From Planctomycetota bacterium (GTDB lineage Bacteria > Planctomycetota > UBA1135), in contig JAKVCF010000093.1 of assembly GCA_022447335.1 (NCBI GenBank), forward strand, positions 1 to 9,046: DNA of 9,046 bases. Direction: 5' to 3'. This document shows, piece by piece, positions 1-7,383 of this stretch. How positions within the stretch are numbered: position 1 is the first letter of the stretch; every line of letters begins with the position of its first letter. Both the position numbers and the translations under genes were made by a program. The notes under the pieces are model-generated. The model was not told where the DNA came from and made no database searches. It saw only the letters and a list, made by a program, of their open reading frames with translations.

Positions 1-1262
1 ATCTGGTCTCGACCGGGACCGACAGAGATGCGTTCTATGGGAGCTCCCATCTGCTGCTCCAAGAAACGAACGTAGGTCTGACACGTTTCGGGAAGATCTT
101 CAAAAGATCTAACCCTCGTAATGTCTTCGCTCCAACCCTGCAGTACTTCCTGGACCGGCTCCAGCCGCTCGAGCACCGCGCCATCAGCCGGAAACTCGGT
201 CATCTCGTGATCCCCATCGCGATACGCCACGGTCACCGAAACTTCCTCGAAACCGCTCAGTACATCGAGATTGGTCAAGAAGATGCCATCCAGACCGTTG
301 AGCCCACTGGAGTAGCGAGCCACCACGGCATCGAACCAGCCGCAACGGCGCGGGCGACCTGTCGTGGCGCCGTACTCGTTGCCAGCAGCGCGCAGGCACT
401 CGCCCATTTCGCCATGTAGTTCGGACGGGAAAGGCCCTTCACCAACGCGAGTGGTGTAAGCCTTGGTAACCGCGTAACCACGTGACAATCCGCGAGCGGG
501 GAAGCCGGTGCCACCGGAGATTCCCGCAATCCCCGTCCAAGACGAAGTTACGTAAGGATAAGTGCCGGCATCCAGGTCTAGCATCGTTCCTTGCGCGCCC
601 TCAAACAGGATGCGTTTGCCATCCGCATCAGCCTGACGTAACAGCGCACCCCCATCGACGACCAAATCGCGGATGCGGTCGGCACAAGCCAGCGCTTGTT
701 CGGCGAGGCCCTCATCGAACTCGGGCTTCTGCCCATAGACACGTTCGATCATCGCGCTCTTCTCGGCAACAGCCGCGCGCAAGCGACGACGGAAGTAATC
801 AGGGTCCAGAAGGTCGGAGACACGTATGCCGGTACGCGCAACCTTGTCCGAGTACGCTGGACCAATACCGCGACCTGTAGTGCCAATACGCCCGTCGCCG
901 CGCCACACCTCGGCTAGCCCATCAAGCTGCTGGTGGTACGGCAGGATTACGTGCGCACGTCCATCGATGCACAGCCGCTCGTGCACCGGCACGCCGCGCG
1001 CTTGCAAGCCATCTATTTCCTCAAGCAACGCAGCTAGGTTCACGACAACACCTCGTCCAATCAAGTTCACCTTGCCTTCATGCAAGATGCCACCCGGAAT
1101 GAGGTGCAATACATATTTTTCTTCGCCAACGATAACGGTGTGCCCGGCGTTGTTGCCGCCGGCATACCGCGCGATGACATCAGCGTCGGCGGCCAATCCG
1201 TCGATGACCTTACCCTTGCCCTCGTCTCCCCACTGGAGACCGATGACGGCGGTGGAACTCAT
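1..1262 (-). CDS. purA: Adenylosuccinate synthetase, lacking only its last few codons
   Basis: Cytosolic enzyme of de novo AMP synthesis: joins IMP and aspartate using GTP to give adenylosuccinate. 420 codons are visible and the frame runs open off the left edge; E. coli PurA has about 432 residues and the visible end (APIERISVGPGRDQ) matches the family's extreme C-terminus, so only around ten residues are missing. The N-terminal P-loop WGDEGKGK is at residues 11-18, with catalytic Asp13 and His41 (NNAGHT) at the same numbers as in E. coli. TTGRGIGPAY contributes the intersubunit IMP site, FEGAQGT the central loop, and GATTGRPRR near residue 300 the aspartate/IMP arginines. The ATG at 1262 begins directly before the family's first beta strand (STAVIGLQWG) but has no obvious Shine-Dalgarno sequence. 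Odd: Trp242 replaces the nearly invariant Asn of the TSSN motif. It lies 129 bases after gspK. Identification is essentially certain. Confidence 0.97.
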   Translation of the reverse strand, partial: MSSTAVIGLQWGDEGKGKVIDGLAADADVIARYAGGNNAGHTVIVGEEKYVLHLIPGGILHEGKVNLIGRGVVVNLAALLEEIDGLQARGVPVHERLCIDGRAHVILPYHQQLDGLAEVWRGDGRIGTTGRGIGPAYSDKVARTGIRVSDLLDPDYFRRRLRAAVAEKSAMIERVYGQKPEFDEGLAEQALACADRIRDLVVDGGALLRQADADGKRILFEGAQGTMLDLDAGTYPYVTSSWTGIAGISGGTGFPARGLSRGYAVTKAYTTRVGEGPFPSELHGEMGECLRAAGNEYGATTGRPRRCGWFDAVVARYSSGLNGLDGIFLTNLDVLSGFEEVSVTVAYRDGDHEMTEFPADGAVLERLEPVQEVLQGWSEDITRVRSFEDLPETCQTYVRFLEQQMGAPIERISVGPGRDQ

Positions 1263-1288
1263 TGCGAAATGCGTGGATTTCGGGGGGA

Positions 1289-1309
1289 GGCACCGAAGCG
1301 CCGAAGCGC
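1289..1309 (-). repeat. Tandem 8-mer forming two alternative UUCG-loop hairpins in the purA leader
   Basis: On the plus strand CGAAGCGC is repeated back to back (1294-1301 and 1302-1309). In the minus-strand transcript this gives GCGC-UUCG-GCGC (1309-1298) or GGCGC-UUCG-GUGCC (1302-1289, one G-U pair). Both use the middle GCGC, so only one can form at a time. UUCG is an unusually stable tetraloop. The element lies 27 bases before the purA start and is not followed by a U tract, so it does not look like a simple intrinsic terminator. Role unknown; it may stabilise or tune the purA leader. Confidence 0.6.
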
Positions 1310-1311
1310 GG

Positions 1312-1339
1312 ATTGTCCCATCGCCTCAGGGGAGTGCAA
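1312..1339 (-). promoter_or_regulatory. Possible sigma-70-type promoter for purA
   Basis: Read on the minus strand, TTGCAC (1339-1334) is followed after 16 bases by GACAAT (1317-1312). These match the -35 and -10 consensus at 3 and 4 of 6 positions. Transcription would begin near 1305, inside the paired hairpins, about 45 bases before the purA ATG. The match is weak and could be chance; purA could equally be read from the upstream secretion operon. Confidence 0.25.
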
Positions 1340-1391
1340 GTAGACCCGGCCAGGCCCCAGCCGCCACCGCCACAAAAGCGTCACCCCAGAG

Positions 1392-3005
1392 TTAGTAGTC
1401 AGGCGGGAAGTAGGCACCAAGTTCGTCCTGAAAATCCGGGATCCGCCACCGCGTGCGTGAAACCTCGTGCCAAGGCTCAATGAAAACGAACTTAGCGCCG
1501 TCCTCACCCTGCCGCCGCCAGACTACGGCCTTGAGACGCAGTACGGGGCCCGGAGGCTCCTCGTAATGGTTTTCTTGCTCCCAACCCTCATCGGGCAGAC
1601 GGCACCAGAGATAGACCGAGAAGATGTCAGACTGGACGCCGATCAGCGCCTCGAATGCCTCACGCTGCTCCGCCTCGAGCCGATCTTCCCAGCCCTCAAT
1701 GTTGGTCAGATCCTCCAAGTTACGGAAATATCGCGTTGGGACTTTTTCGTCTTCGCGAAAGATCGCTCGCTGGAGTTCGACGAGATTGAAATCTCGATCT
1801 TCGCCTTCTTGCTCCGCAAGAGTCTCTTCGTCGACCTCGTTGCGATAACGGAGAATCTGCTCAACAAAAAAACTAGGAAACTGGTCTGTCCGTAGCATGC
1901 CCTTGATCACTGACGGATGAGCTGTGTTGACATTAATCAGTTCACCGATCGCAGCAGGCGCTTCGAGAATATCATCCAAGCCACCCACTGGAGCGGTTAG
2001 CGAACTTCCCTCATCTGTTTCCGATTCATCTTCTCCAGAATCCTGCACGTCGGCCCCCGCGCCGACATCCGACAGATCATTCGCACTACCATCACCGACT
2101 TCGTTGAGTTCATCGGCACTGGGGGGATCGAAGTTAATGGTCGTGTAAATCGTGAAAACCGTTTCGATACCTGGCGCGATCCGATCGCGCGTGCGCACTT
2201 CGTCGTAAAAGACCTCTTCGGTAACCGACTCGAGAAGCAACATCTCTTCAAGCGAGTACGGCAGATAAAGCTCTTGGGTCAGCCCTGTCGCCTGCTCGGC
2301 ATCTCCGCCACCAGATTCCGTGTCATTACCCGGGCGCGATGCCAACTCGGCCTCGGAGGCAAGCTGAGCAAGCAGAAGTGTCGAATGTCGCTGCGGCAAG
2401 GGGTACTCAAGGTCCCGCAAATCACCTTCGCACCACTCGATGAACTCTTCCAGAATCCGCTCGGACTCACGTGTGTCGAGGTCATCTTCGAAGTCCTCGC
2501 GCAGAAAATCGAGAATGCGTACGAAGCGCTCACGATTCTGCTCGCGGACTTCCTGGTCGGGGTGGAAAACGGACAGGATATTGAACTTCGAATTCTCGTC
2601 TTGGACGAATCCGTGCACTTCCATTTCGCCAATCGGGAAGCGCGTCGGACGCCACCAATCATCATTGCGGGAATCAGAGTTCGAGCCATCGTCTTCTTCC
2701 TCGCCCCCTTCGCCAGGATCACCCTGACCGCCAAGACCACTGACCAAGCCGTCGGCTCCCGCGACAGCCTCATCTTCAGCCCCGCCTGGCATGTCATCAG
2801 CAAGCATGCGCAGCAATTCTTCGGCTGAAACATCCGTCGCCGCACGCGTCATGCGAATGCGATCTGCCGAGTTCTCGGCGACACGATACGAAACCGAAGT
2901 ACCGATCGTCAGCTGCGCGACTAGGGCATACGTGATCAAAATCACGAACAATGTCAGCAGCAAAATAACGCCGCCTTCGCGCGGTCGCACTGGACGCCGG
3001 ATCAT
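1392..3005 (-). CDS. gspK: GspK-like minor pseudopilin, enlarged by acidic inserts (type II secretion / type IV pilus-like)
   Basis: Probable minor pseudopilin that caps the pseudopilus tip with GspI and GspJ in the periplasm. Residues 1-12 are basic and end in Gly-Gly, followed by a hydrophobic helix (13-31) starting VILLLTLFVIL. This is a type III signal with likely prepilin-peptidase cleavage before Val13; the mature residue 5 is not Glu, as is typical of GspK. DENSKFNIL (136-144) matches the GspK motif after the first strand, and LINVNTAHPSVIKGM (356-370) matches the conserved segment entering the C-terminal helical domain; PGPVLRLKAVVWRR near 486-498 is the usual closing strand. At 537 residues it is far longer than common GspK proteins (about 320). 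Much of the excess is acidic, Gly/Ser-rich low-complexity sequence at about 71-117 and 293-338. Its ATG overlaps the secretin stop as ATGA, implying coupled translation. Other pseudopilin genes are not in the window. Confidence 0.85.
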   Translation of the reverse strand: MIRRPVRPREGGVILLLTLFVILITYALVAQLTIGTSVSYRVAENSADRIRMTRAATDVSAEELLRMLADDMPGGAEDEAVAGADGLVSGLGGQGDPGEGGEEEDDGSNSDSRNDDWWRPTRFPIGEMEVHGFVQDENSKFNILSVFHPDQEVREQNRERFVRILDFLREDFEDDLDTRESERILEEFIEWCEGDLRDLEYPLPQRHSTLLLAQLASEAELASRPGNDTESGGGDAEQATGLTQELYLPYSLEEMLLLESVTEEVFYDEVRTRDRIAPGIETVFTIYTTINFDPPSADELNEVGDGSANDLSDVGAGADVQDSGEDESETDEGSSLTAPVGGLDDILEAPAAIGELINVNTAHPSVIKGMLRTDQFPSFFVEQILRYRNEVDEETLAEQEGEDRDFNLVELQRAIFREDEKVPTRYFRNLEDLTNIEGWEDRLEAEQREAFEALIGVQSDIFSVYLWCRLPDEGWEQENHYEEPPGPVLRLKAVVWRRQGEDGAKFVFIEPWHEVSRTRWRIPDFQDELGAYFPPDY

Positions 3006-4372
3006 CCTTCGGCGAAGGGATCGAAGATATCCCCAAAGTCCTCGATCGAAGCCGCGCGAGTCTTGATGATCGGCGTAATGACGAAAAAGACCTCCGAAGT
3101 GGTCGTCTCAGTCGATCGGTAGCTGAACAACCACCCCAGAAGAGGAATCGACCCTAAGACCGGCACGCGCGATTCGAGTTCGCGCGTCTCATTTAACATC
3201 AAACCACCGATGACCACCGACTGCCCATCACGCACCGCTACTTCGGTCTTAGCCGAGCGGTCGGAGGTGACAGGCATGAAGACATCGGGGCCGATCGCTA
3301 CTAGACGACCAGCGCGAGAGACCTGTGCATCGATAGCAAGGTGGATTGTGTCAGCGCCGAGCAGCGTGGGAAGCACATTCAGGTTCACACCGACATCAAG
3401 AAAGCCAACCGTCGCTGCGGTGTTGCCATTGGTGTTGATGCTCTTGAATTGCTGATAAGGAACCTTCTCCTTGGATGACAGCTGTGCTGCCGTTGAGTTG
3501 CGAGTGACAACGCGCGGGCGCGAAACAATGTCAGCACCTTCGATGGTACGAACCAGCTTCAAAAAGGCGTCGAGGATGTATGACTTATTGATAATCGCCA
3601 ATTCAAACCCACCCCCAGCCGACGGGAATGGAAAGTCCGTATTAAATCCTCGCAAGAATGGGCCCGGGACCTGCACATCAGTGGGACTATCCCACAGACC
3701 GGTGTTCGGATCGATAATCGGGTTGCCATCCTCGTCCAGTCGCGGGTAGGTGAAAGGGTTGCCATCCCGAAGATTCTGGAAGGTGAGGTCCTGTATGCCA
3801 CGCTCGAAAGCATCCGTATTCGACACTTCCACAATCTGCGCCTGGATCTCGATCTGTGGCGCCGAGTTGAAGTAGAGGTCCATGAACTCGAGGATCTCGC
3901 GAATATCGTCCTCGGTGCCAGTCAGCGCGATGATGTCCTCACGCGGCTTGAATGTTGGAGCAGACTGTTCCGGGGCAACAATCGGATTGCCCGACACTCC
4001 ATAGCCTTTCTCTACTTTGATAATCGCAGGATTATCCTCGCGATTGAGACTCGGGCAGTTGCCCATCAGGACAGGCACTATGACCTCGTTAGCCGAGTTG
4101 AGCGGCACCGGAATCATCGCACGCAGCTTGCCATCAGTCTGAAGCAAGAAACGCACGAAGGGATACTGCTCCGACACATCCTGCGGGCGAACCTGAGCAT
4201 TGTCGATTTTGCGTTCCTCAGCCTCTTCTTCAGCTAAGGCCACCGCCCCCGGGCCCGGCTGCTCAAAGGCTGGCCCGAAAGCCGAACAGCTTCCCCCTGC
4301 CAGAAGCAGAAGGAAGCTGAACAGGCTCAGCCAAACGGCTGAGGAAGCGGGCGAGAGGACAGAACGGATCAA
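3002..4372 (-). CDS. Short GspD/PilQ-family secretin (outer-membrane channel)
   Basis: Outer-membrane secretin, the multimeric gate of type II secretion or type IV pilus systems. Residues 1-31 form a signal peptide (hydrophobic 13-26); the GGSC at 26-29 is a poor lipobox, so lipidation is doubtful. Residues 70-187 resemble a single N-ring domain ending APQIEIQAQIVEV (171-183), the usual entry to the secretin barrel. The barrel follows: ADIVSRPRVVTRN (280-292), then RDGQSVVIGGLM (381-392) and the signature VPVLGSIPLLGWLF (403-416), closing with TSEVFFVITPII (425-436). At 456 residues it is shorter than typical GspD (about 650); the N0 and some N-ring repeats are missing. The start is TTG at 4372: an in-frame TAG lies just upstream (4378-4376) and no later start would keep the signal peptide. 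No clear Shine-Dalgarno sequence is seen. It starts 36 bases after the OmpH-like frame and overlaps gspK by 4 bases. System type (T2SS or pilus) is unresolved. Confidence 0.9.
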   Translation of the reverse strand: MIRSVLSPASSAVWLSLFSFLLLLAGGSCSAFGPAFEQPGPGAVALAEEEAEERKIDNAQVRPQDVSEQYPFVRFLLQTDGKLRAMIPVPLNSANEVIVPVLMGNCPSLNREDNPAIIKVEKGYGVSGNPIVAPEQSAPTFKPREDIIALTGTEDDIREILEFMDLYFNSAPQIEIQAQIVEVSNTDAFERGIQDLTFQNLRDGNPFTYPRLDEDGNPIIDPNTGLWDSPTDVQVPGPFLRGFNTDFPFPSAGGGFELAIINKSYILDAFLKLVRTIEGADIVSRPRVVTRNSTAAQLSSKEKVPYQQFKSINTNGNTAATVGFLDVGVNLNVLPTLLGADTIHLAIDAQVSRAGRLVAIGPDVFMPVTSDRSAKTEVAVRDGQSVVIGGLMLNETRELESRVPVLGSIPLLGWLFSYRSTETTTSEVFFVITPIIKTRAASIEDFGDIFDPFAEG

Positions 4373-4408
4373 GGGCTATGAACTCTGCCCGGGACCGAAA
4401 CCCGGTTC

Positions 4409-4834
4409 TTAGAGCGATTCGATAATAGCGTCAGTGAGCTCTAAGGTCTTCACTCCCGAGACGCCACCTGTTTCGACTATGAGCTTGACGCCCTTATCCT
4501 GGGCGACTTTCTCGAGCGTCGCACGGTAGACCGCAGTAGCTTCTTCCATGAGCTGGATGTAGCGCGCAGACTCCTTCACGACTTATACCTTGACGATCGT
4601 CATGTACGCCGCGATTTGAAGGTAGACCTTCCTCGAGTTCACGACGCCGACCCTGTCCTTGCTCAAATCAACCTCGGCAAGCTTGCCGTAGCGGACTTTA
4701 GATGCGTCGACTTTGGCCTTTTCAGGTTCCTGCGTAAGGACCGGAGAGCTGAAAACTGCAGACCCCCACCCCAAAGCCGAGGCGGTGGCGGCAAGCGTCA
4801 AAGCGGCGAGCGCGATGGCTGTGATGCGAAACAT
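4409..4834 (-). pseudogene. OmpH/Skp-like periplasmic protein gene interrupted by an in-frame TAA
   Basis: Starting at ATG 4834, preceded by GGGGGAA (4846-4840), the frame encodes a signal peptide (MFRITAIALAALTLAATASA), a linker, and DRVGVVNSRKVYLQIAAY, the first strand and helix of OmpH/Skp chaperones. It then meets TAA at 4585-4583 after 83 codons. The same frame continues without another stop for 57 codons to TAA 4411-4409. This second part, including EKVAQDKGVKLIVETGGV and LTDAIIESL, has the typical OmpH C-terminal pattern, so the two pieces belong together without any frameshift. Read through, the product is about 141 residues, with a short coiled coil compared with Skp (about 160). A GTG two codons after the stop (4579), with AAGG eight bases before it, could restart translation. 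Possible explanations are a nonsense mutation, a sequencing error, or a natural split gene. Skp-like proteins carry unfolded outer-membrane proteins, which fits the secretin gene downstream; that link is inference. Confidence 0.65.
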
Positions 4835-4894
4835 GATGATTCCCCCATCGGCTAGTCTAGGTAGACAACGCTCCAATGGAAGCATATATGAGGC

Positions 4895-4926
4895 AAAAAA
4901 AGGCGGTTTCCGCTTATTTTAAGCGG
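4895..4926 (-). terminator. Probable intrinsic terminator after pnp, with an alternative competing hairpin
   Basis: In the minus-strand transcript GCGG (4913-4910) - loop AAA - CCGC (4906-4903) is followed by C and then seven U residues (4901-4895). This is a short but GC-rich terminator stem for the pnp transcript. The upstream sequence CCGCUU (4926-4921) can instead pair with AAGCGG (4915-4910), a perfect 6-bp stem with a five-base loop, which would consume the same GCGG arm and disrupt the terminator. It lies about 50 bases before the OmpH-like start, so it could separate, or conditionally join, the two transcription units. Termination is likely; switching is speculative. Confidence 0.55.
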
Positions 4927-4973
4927 CTTTTCGAGCTGACTCAGGTCAACCACAAGATGTAGTCTCGAATTGC

Positions 4974-5005
4974 TGCAGGGTGACCCGATTCCGGGTCACC
5001 CTGCA
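4974..5005 (-). repeat. Perfect 14-bp inverted repeat with 4-base loop in the pnp 3' region
   Basis: Left arm TGCAGGGTGACCCG (4974-4987), loop ATTC, right arm CGGGTCACCCTGCA (4992-5005), with no mismatch. It begins 39 bases beyond the pnp stop. The transcript would form a very stable hairpin, but no U tract follows, so it is not a canonical intrinsic terminator. Likely roles are blocking 3'-exonucleases on the pnp mRNA or a REP-like element; a protein operator is also possible because the DNA itself is a near-palindrome. Confidence 0.85.
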
Positions 5006-5043
5006 TGGGAGAAACTCTGCTTCTTCCCGATTTTTGCGAAAAT

Positions 5044-7383
5044 CTAGTCGGCAAATGCCGAACCAGAGCGGTCGCCGCGGCCTCGATCACCGCGATCCCG
5101 GCCACGTCCGCCACGATCGTCATCGCGATCACGCCCACGACCCCGACCACCACGGTCACGGTCGCGATCCCGGCCTCCGCGGCCGCCACGGTCACGATCG
5201 CGACCACCGCCCGAAGGGCGCTGAGCCGAAGCAATCGCTTCCGGACGCTCCTCCTCGGGTAGCAGAGCCACCCGGCGGCTGAGACGAATCTTGCCCGATC
5301 GCTCGTCGATGTTGACCACCACAACGGCAACCAAATCCCCTTCCGAGCAGACATCGCCGACCTCCTCAACACGACCCGCATCGAGCTCAGAGATGTGAAC
5401 CATCCCTTCGCGGCCACCGCCCAAATCGACAAAGCAGCCGAAATCTTTGACCGAGGTCACCTTGCCTTCGATGTACTCGCCGATCCCGATTTCACGAGTC
5501 TGCTGGCGAATCAGCTCAATGCAAGCATCCACCTGCTCTTCCGGCGAACCCGAAACCTGCACATTGCCGTCATCATCAAGGATGTTGACATTGACGCCAA
5601 AGTCTTCCTGAAGTTGACGGATGTTGGCACCCTTCGGGCCAATCAAGAAGCCGATCTTCTCGGAGCTAATCTTGATCGACTTGTTGCACGGAGCGTACGG
5701 CGAAAGGCTCTCGCGCGGACCTGCCAGTGCCTTGGCCATTTCATCCAGAATGTGCAGTCGACCCTGACGGGCCTGCTCGAGTGCCTCGTTGAGGATCTCG
5801 GGGTTCAGGCCCTGCAGCTTGATGTCCATCTGCAACGCAGTGATGCCATCGCGGGTACCTGCGACCTTGAAGTCCATGTCACCATGATGGTCTTCCGAAC
5901 CCAAGATGTCAGTGAGCACGGCATACTCATCGCCCTCCTGGATCAGACCCATCGCGATGCCCGCGACTGGAGCCTTGACAGGCACACCAGCATCCATCAG
6001 TGACAGCGAACCGCCGCAGACTGAAGCCATCGACGAAGAGCCGTTAGATTCGGTGATATCTGAGACGATGCGAATGGTGTAAGGGAAATCCTGATGGTCT
6101 GGCAGCATCGGGCGCAGTGCACGCTCCGCCAGGGCACCGTGGCCCAACTCACGACGCGAAGTACCGCGTAGCGGCTTCGCTTCGCCAGTACAGAACGGCG
6201 GGAAGTTGTAGTGCAGGTAGAACTTCGACTTGACTTTCTCTTCGTTAAGACCGTCTAGGAACTGCTCGTCGTCACTCGAACCCAAGGTCGAGGTAACGAT
6301 GGCCTGCGTCTCACCGCGGGTGAACAGCGCAGCCCCGTGCACACGAGGCAAGAACTGTGTCTCGATTTCGATCGGACGCACTGTTTTGGTGTCACGTCCA
6401 TCGACGCGAGTACCGCGCAGAGTCATAAGGCGCTCGACACGATTCATCGCAGCCTTGGCCATACTCTTGGCCTCAGAAGCAGCTGCCGTGAACTCGTCAC
6501 TTGCAGCGTCCATACCATCGGTAGCGTCAGCTACGGACTGTGCAACCCAGCCATCGATAGCTGCGTAGCGTTCAAACTTGCCCTGCGTAAGCAGGACATT
6601 CTTGATCGCGTCAAAGCCAGATTTCTCGATGACCGCTTCAATTGCGGCAGAATTGTCCACTGGAGCTTCGACTTCGGACTTGGCCTTGCCGACCTTATCG
6701 CGCAGCTCCACACACATATCGCAGATCTCGCGAATCACTTCGTGTCCAGCAGCAAGCGCGCTAACGACTTCGCTATCAGGGATCTCTTGGGCACCGGCCT
6801 CGACCATGCAGACCGAGTCCATAGTGCCCGACATCATCAGGTCAAGCCTGTTCTGATCCGACTCGACAATCGATCGAGTTGGGTTGACGAGAATGTTGCC
6901 ATCAATCCAGCCGAGACGAATCGCCGACATCGGACCTTCGAAAGGAATGTCCGAGATGTGCAGAGCGGCCATGCCGCCGATCATCGACAGCACTTCCGGC
7001 TCATTCTCCTGATCGTAGGAGAGTACGGCGCCCATGACCTGGACTTCGTTGCCGTAGCCCGCAGTAAACATCGGGCGCACCGAACGGTCGAGCAAACGCA
7101 TAGCCAGCACCTCTTTGGTGGTGGGACGCGCTTCGCGCTTGAAGAAGCCACCCGGGATCTTGCCGGCAGCGAAAGTCTTCTCGCGGTAGTCAACCGTCAG
7201 AGGAAAGAATGGCAGGTCACGCGGACCGCCGTCGACGGCCGTGGACATAACCACAGTCTCGCCGTAGGTAACGATCACCGAGCCGGAGGCCTGCTTGGCC
7301 ACCCAACCGGTCTCGAGAGTGAGGGTGCGGCCACCGATCTCACGAGAGACCGAGACCACGTTCTTGTTTTTCGAAAGAGTCAT
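5044..7383 (-). CDS. pnp: Polynucleotide phosphorylase with a Gly/Arg/Asp-only C-terminal tail
   Basis: Trimeric 3'-5' exoribonuclease that uses phosphate to release nucleoside diphosphates; a main RNA-decay enzyme. 779 residues against about 711 in E. coli. Order: first RNase PH core (about 10-145, with GGFFKREARPTTKE at 78-91 as the RNA-gripping loop), helical linker (about 240-320), catalytic second RNase PH core (about 325-550), KH domain (about 568-628, GPKG at 582-585) and S1 domain (about 635-705). Phosphate-site serines lie in ESNGSSSMAS (445-454); metal and catalytic residues Asp498, Asp504 and Lys506 fall in SEDHHGDMDFK, equivalent to E. coli D486, D492 and K494. Residues 725-772 contain only Gly, Arg and Asp (19 Arg, 12 Asp, 17 Gly by my count), in RGG, RDR and DRGG units. 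The ATG at 7383 is preceded by GCGGAAA, a weak Shine-Dalgarno. It lies 178 bases after rpsO, the classic order. Identification is essentially certain. Confidence 0.98.
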   Translation of the reverse strand: MTLSKNKNVVSVSREIGGRTLTLETGWVAKQASGSVIVTYGETVVMSTAVDGGPRDLPFFPLTVDYREKTFAAGKIPGGFFKREARPTTKEVLAMRLLDRSVRPMFTAGYGNEVQVMGAVLSYDQENEPEVLSMIGGMAALHISDIPFEGPMSAIRLGWIDGNILVNPTRSIVESDQNRLDLMMSGTMDSVCMVEAGAQEIPDSEVVSALAAGHEVIREICDMCVELRDKVGKAKSEVEAPVDNSAAIEAVIEKSGFDAIKNVLLTQGKFERYAAIDGWVAQSVADATDGMDAASDEFTAAASEAKSMAKAAMNRVERLMTLRGTRVDGRDTKTVRPIEIETQFLPRVHGAALFTRGETQAIVTSTLGSSDDEQFLDGLNEEKVKSKFYLHYNFPPFCTGEAKPLRGTSRRELGHGALAERALRPMLPDHQDFPYTIRIVSDITESNGSSSMASVCGGSLSLMDAGVPVKAPVAGIAMGLIQEGDEYAVLTDILGSEDHHGDMDFKVAGTRDGITALQMDIKLQGLNPEILNEALEQARQGRLHILDEMAKALAGPRESLSPYAPCNKSIKISSEKIGFLIGPKGANIRQLQEDFGVNVNILDDDGNVQVSGSPEEQVDACIELIRQQTREIGIGEYIEGKVTSVKDFGCFVDLGGGREGMVHISELDAGRVEEVGDVCSEGDLVAVVVVNIDERSGKIRLSRRVALLPEEERPEAIASAQRPSGGGRDRDRGGRGGRDRDRDRGGRGRGRDRDDDRGGRGRDRGDRGRGDRSGSAFAD

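Noticed and set aside
2274..2828. Plus-strand open frame of 184 codons
   Set aside because: It is antisense to gspK, which carries recognisable motifs in its own frame; no ribosome-binding site or domain supports the plus-strand frame.
3006..3018. Short palindrome around CCTTCGCCGAAGG at the secretin/gspK junction
   Set aside because: The one-base centre cannot form an RNA hairpin loop and the bases are coding; treated as chance.
4583..4585. Stop codon recoding (selenocysteine or pyrrolysine) in the OmpH-like gene
   Set aside because: The codon is TAA, not TGA or TAG, and no recoding element is seen; mutation, error or restart are simpler.
4850..4894. Promoter for the OmpH-like gene, with TAGACT as a possible -10
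   Set aside because: The best -35 at proper spacing (TTCCAT) is poor, so I do not annotate it, although some promoter is expected after the terminator.
5059..5214. Repetitive GATC/CGACC-rich DNA looking like a tandem repeat or CRISPR-like array
   Set aside because: The periodicity is irregular and fully explained by the Gly/Arg/Asp codons of the PNPase tail; there are no spacers.
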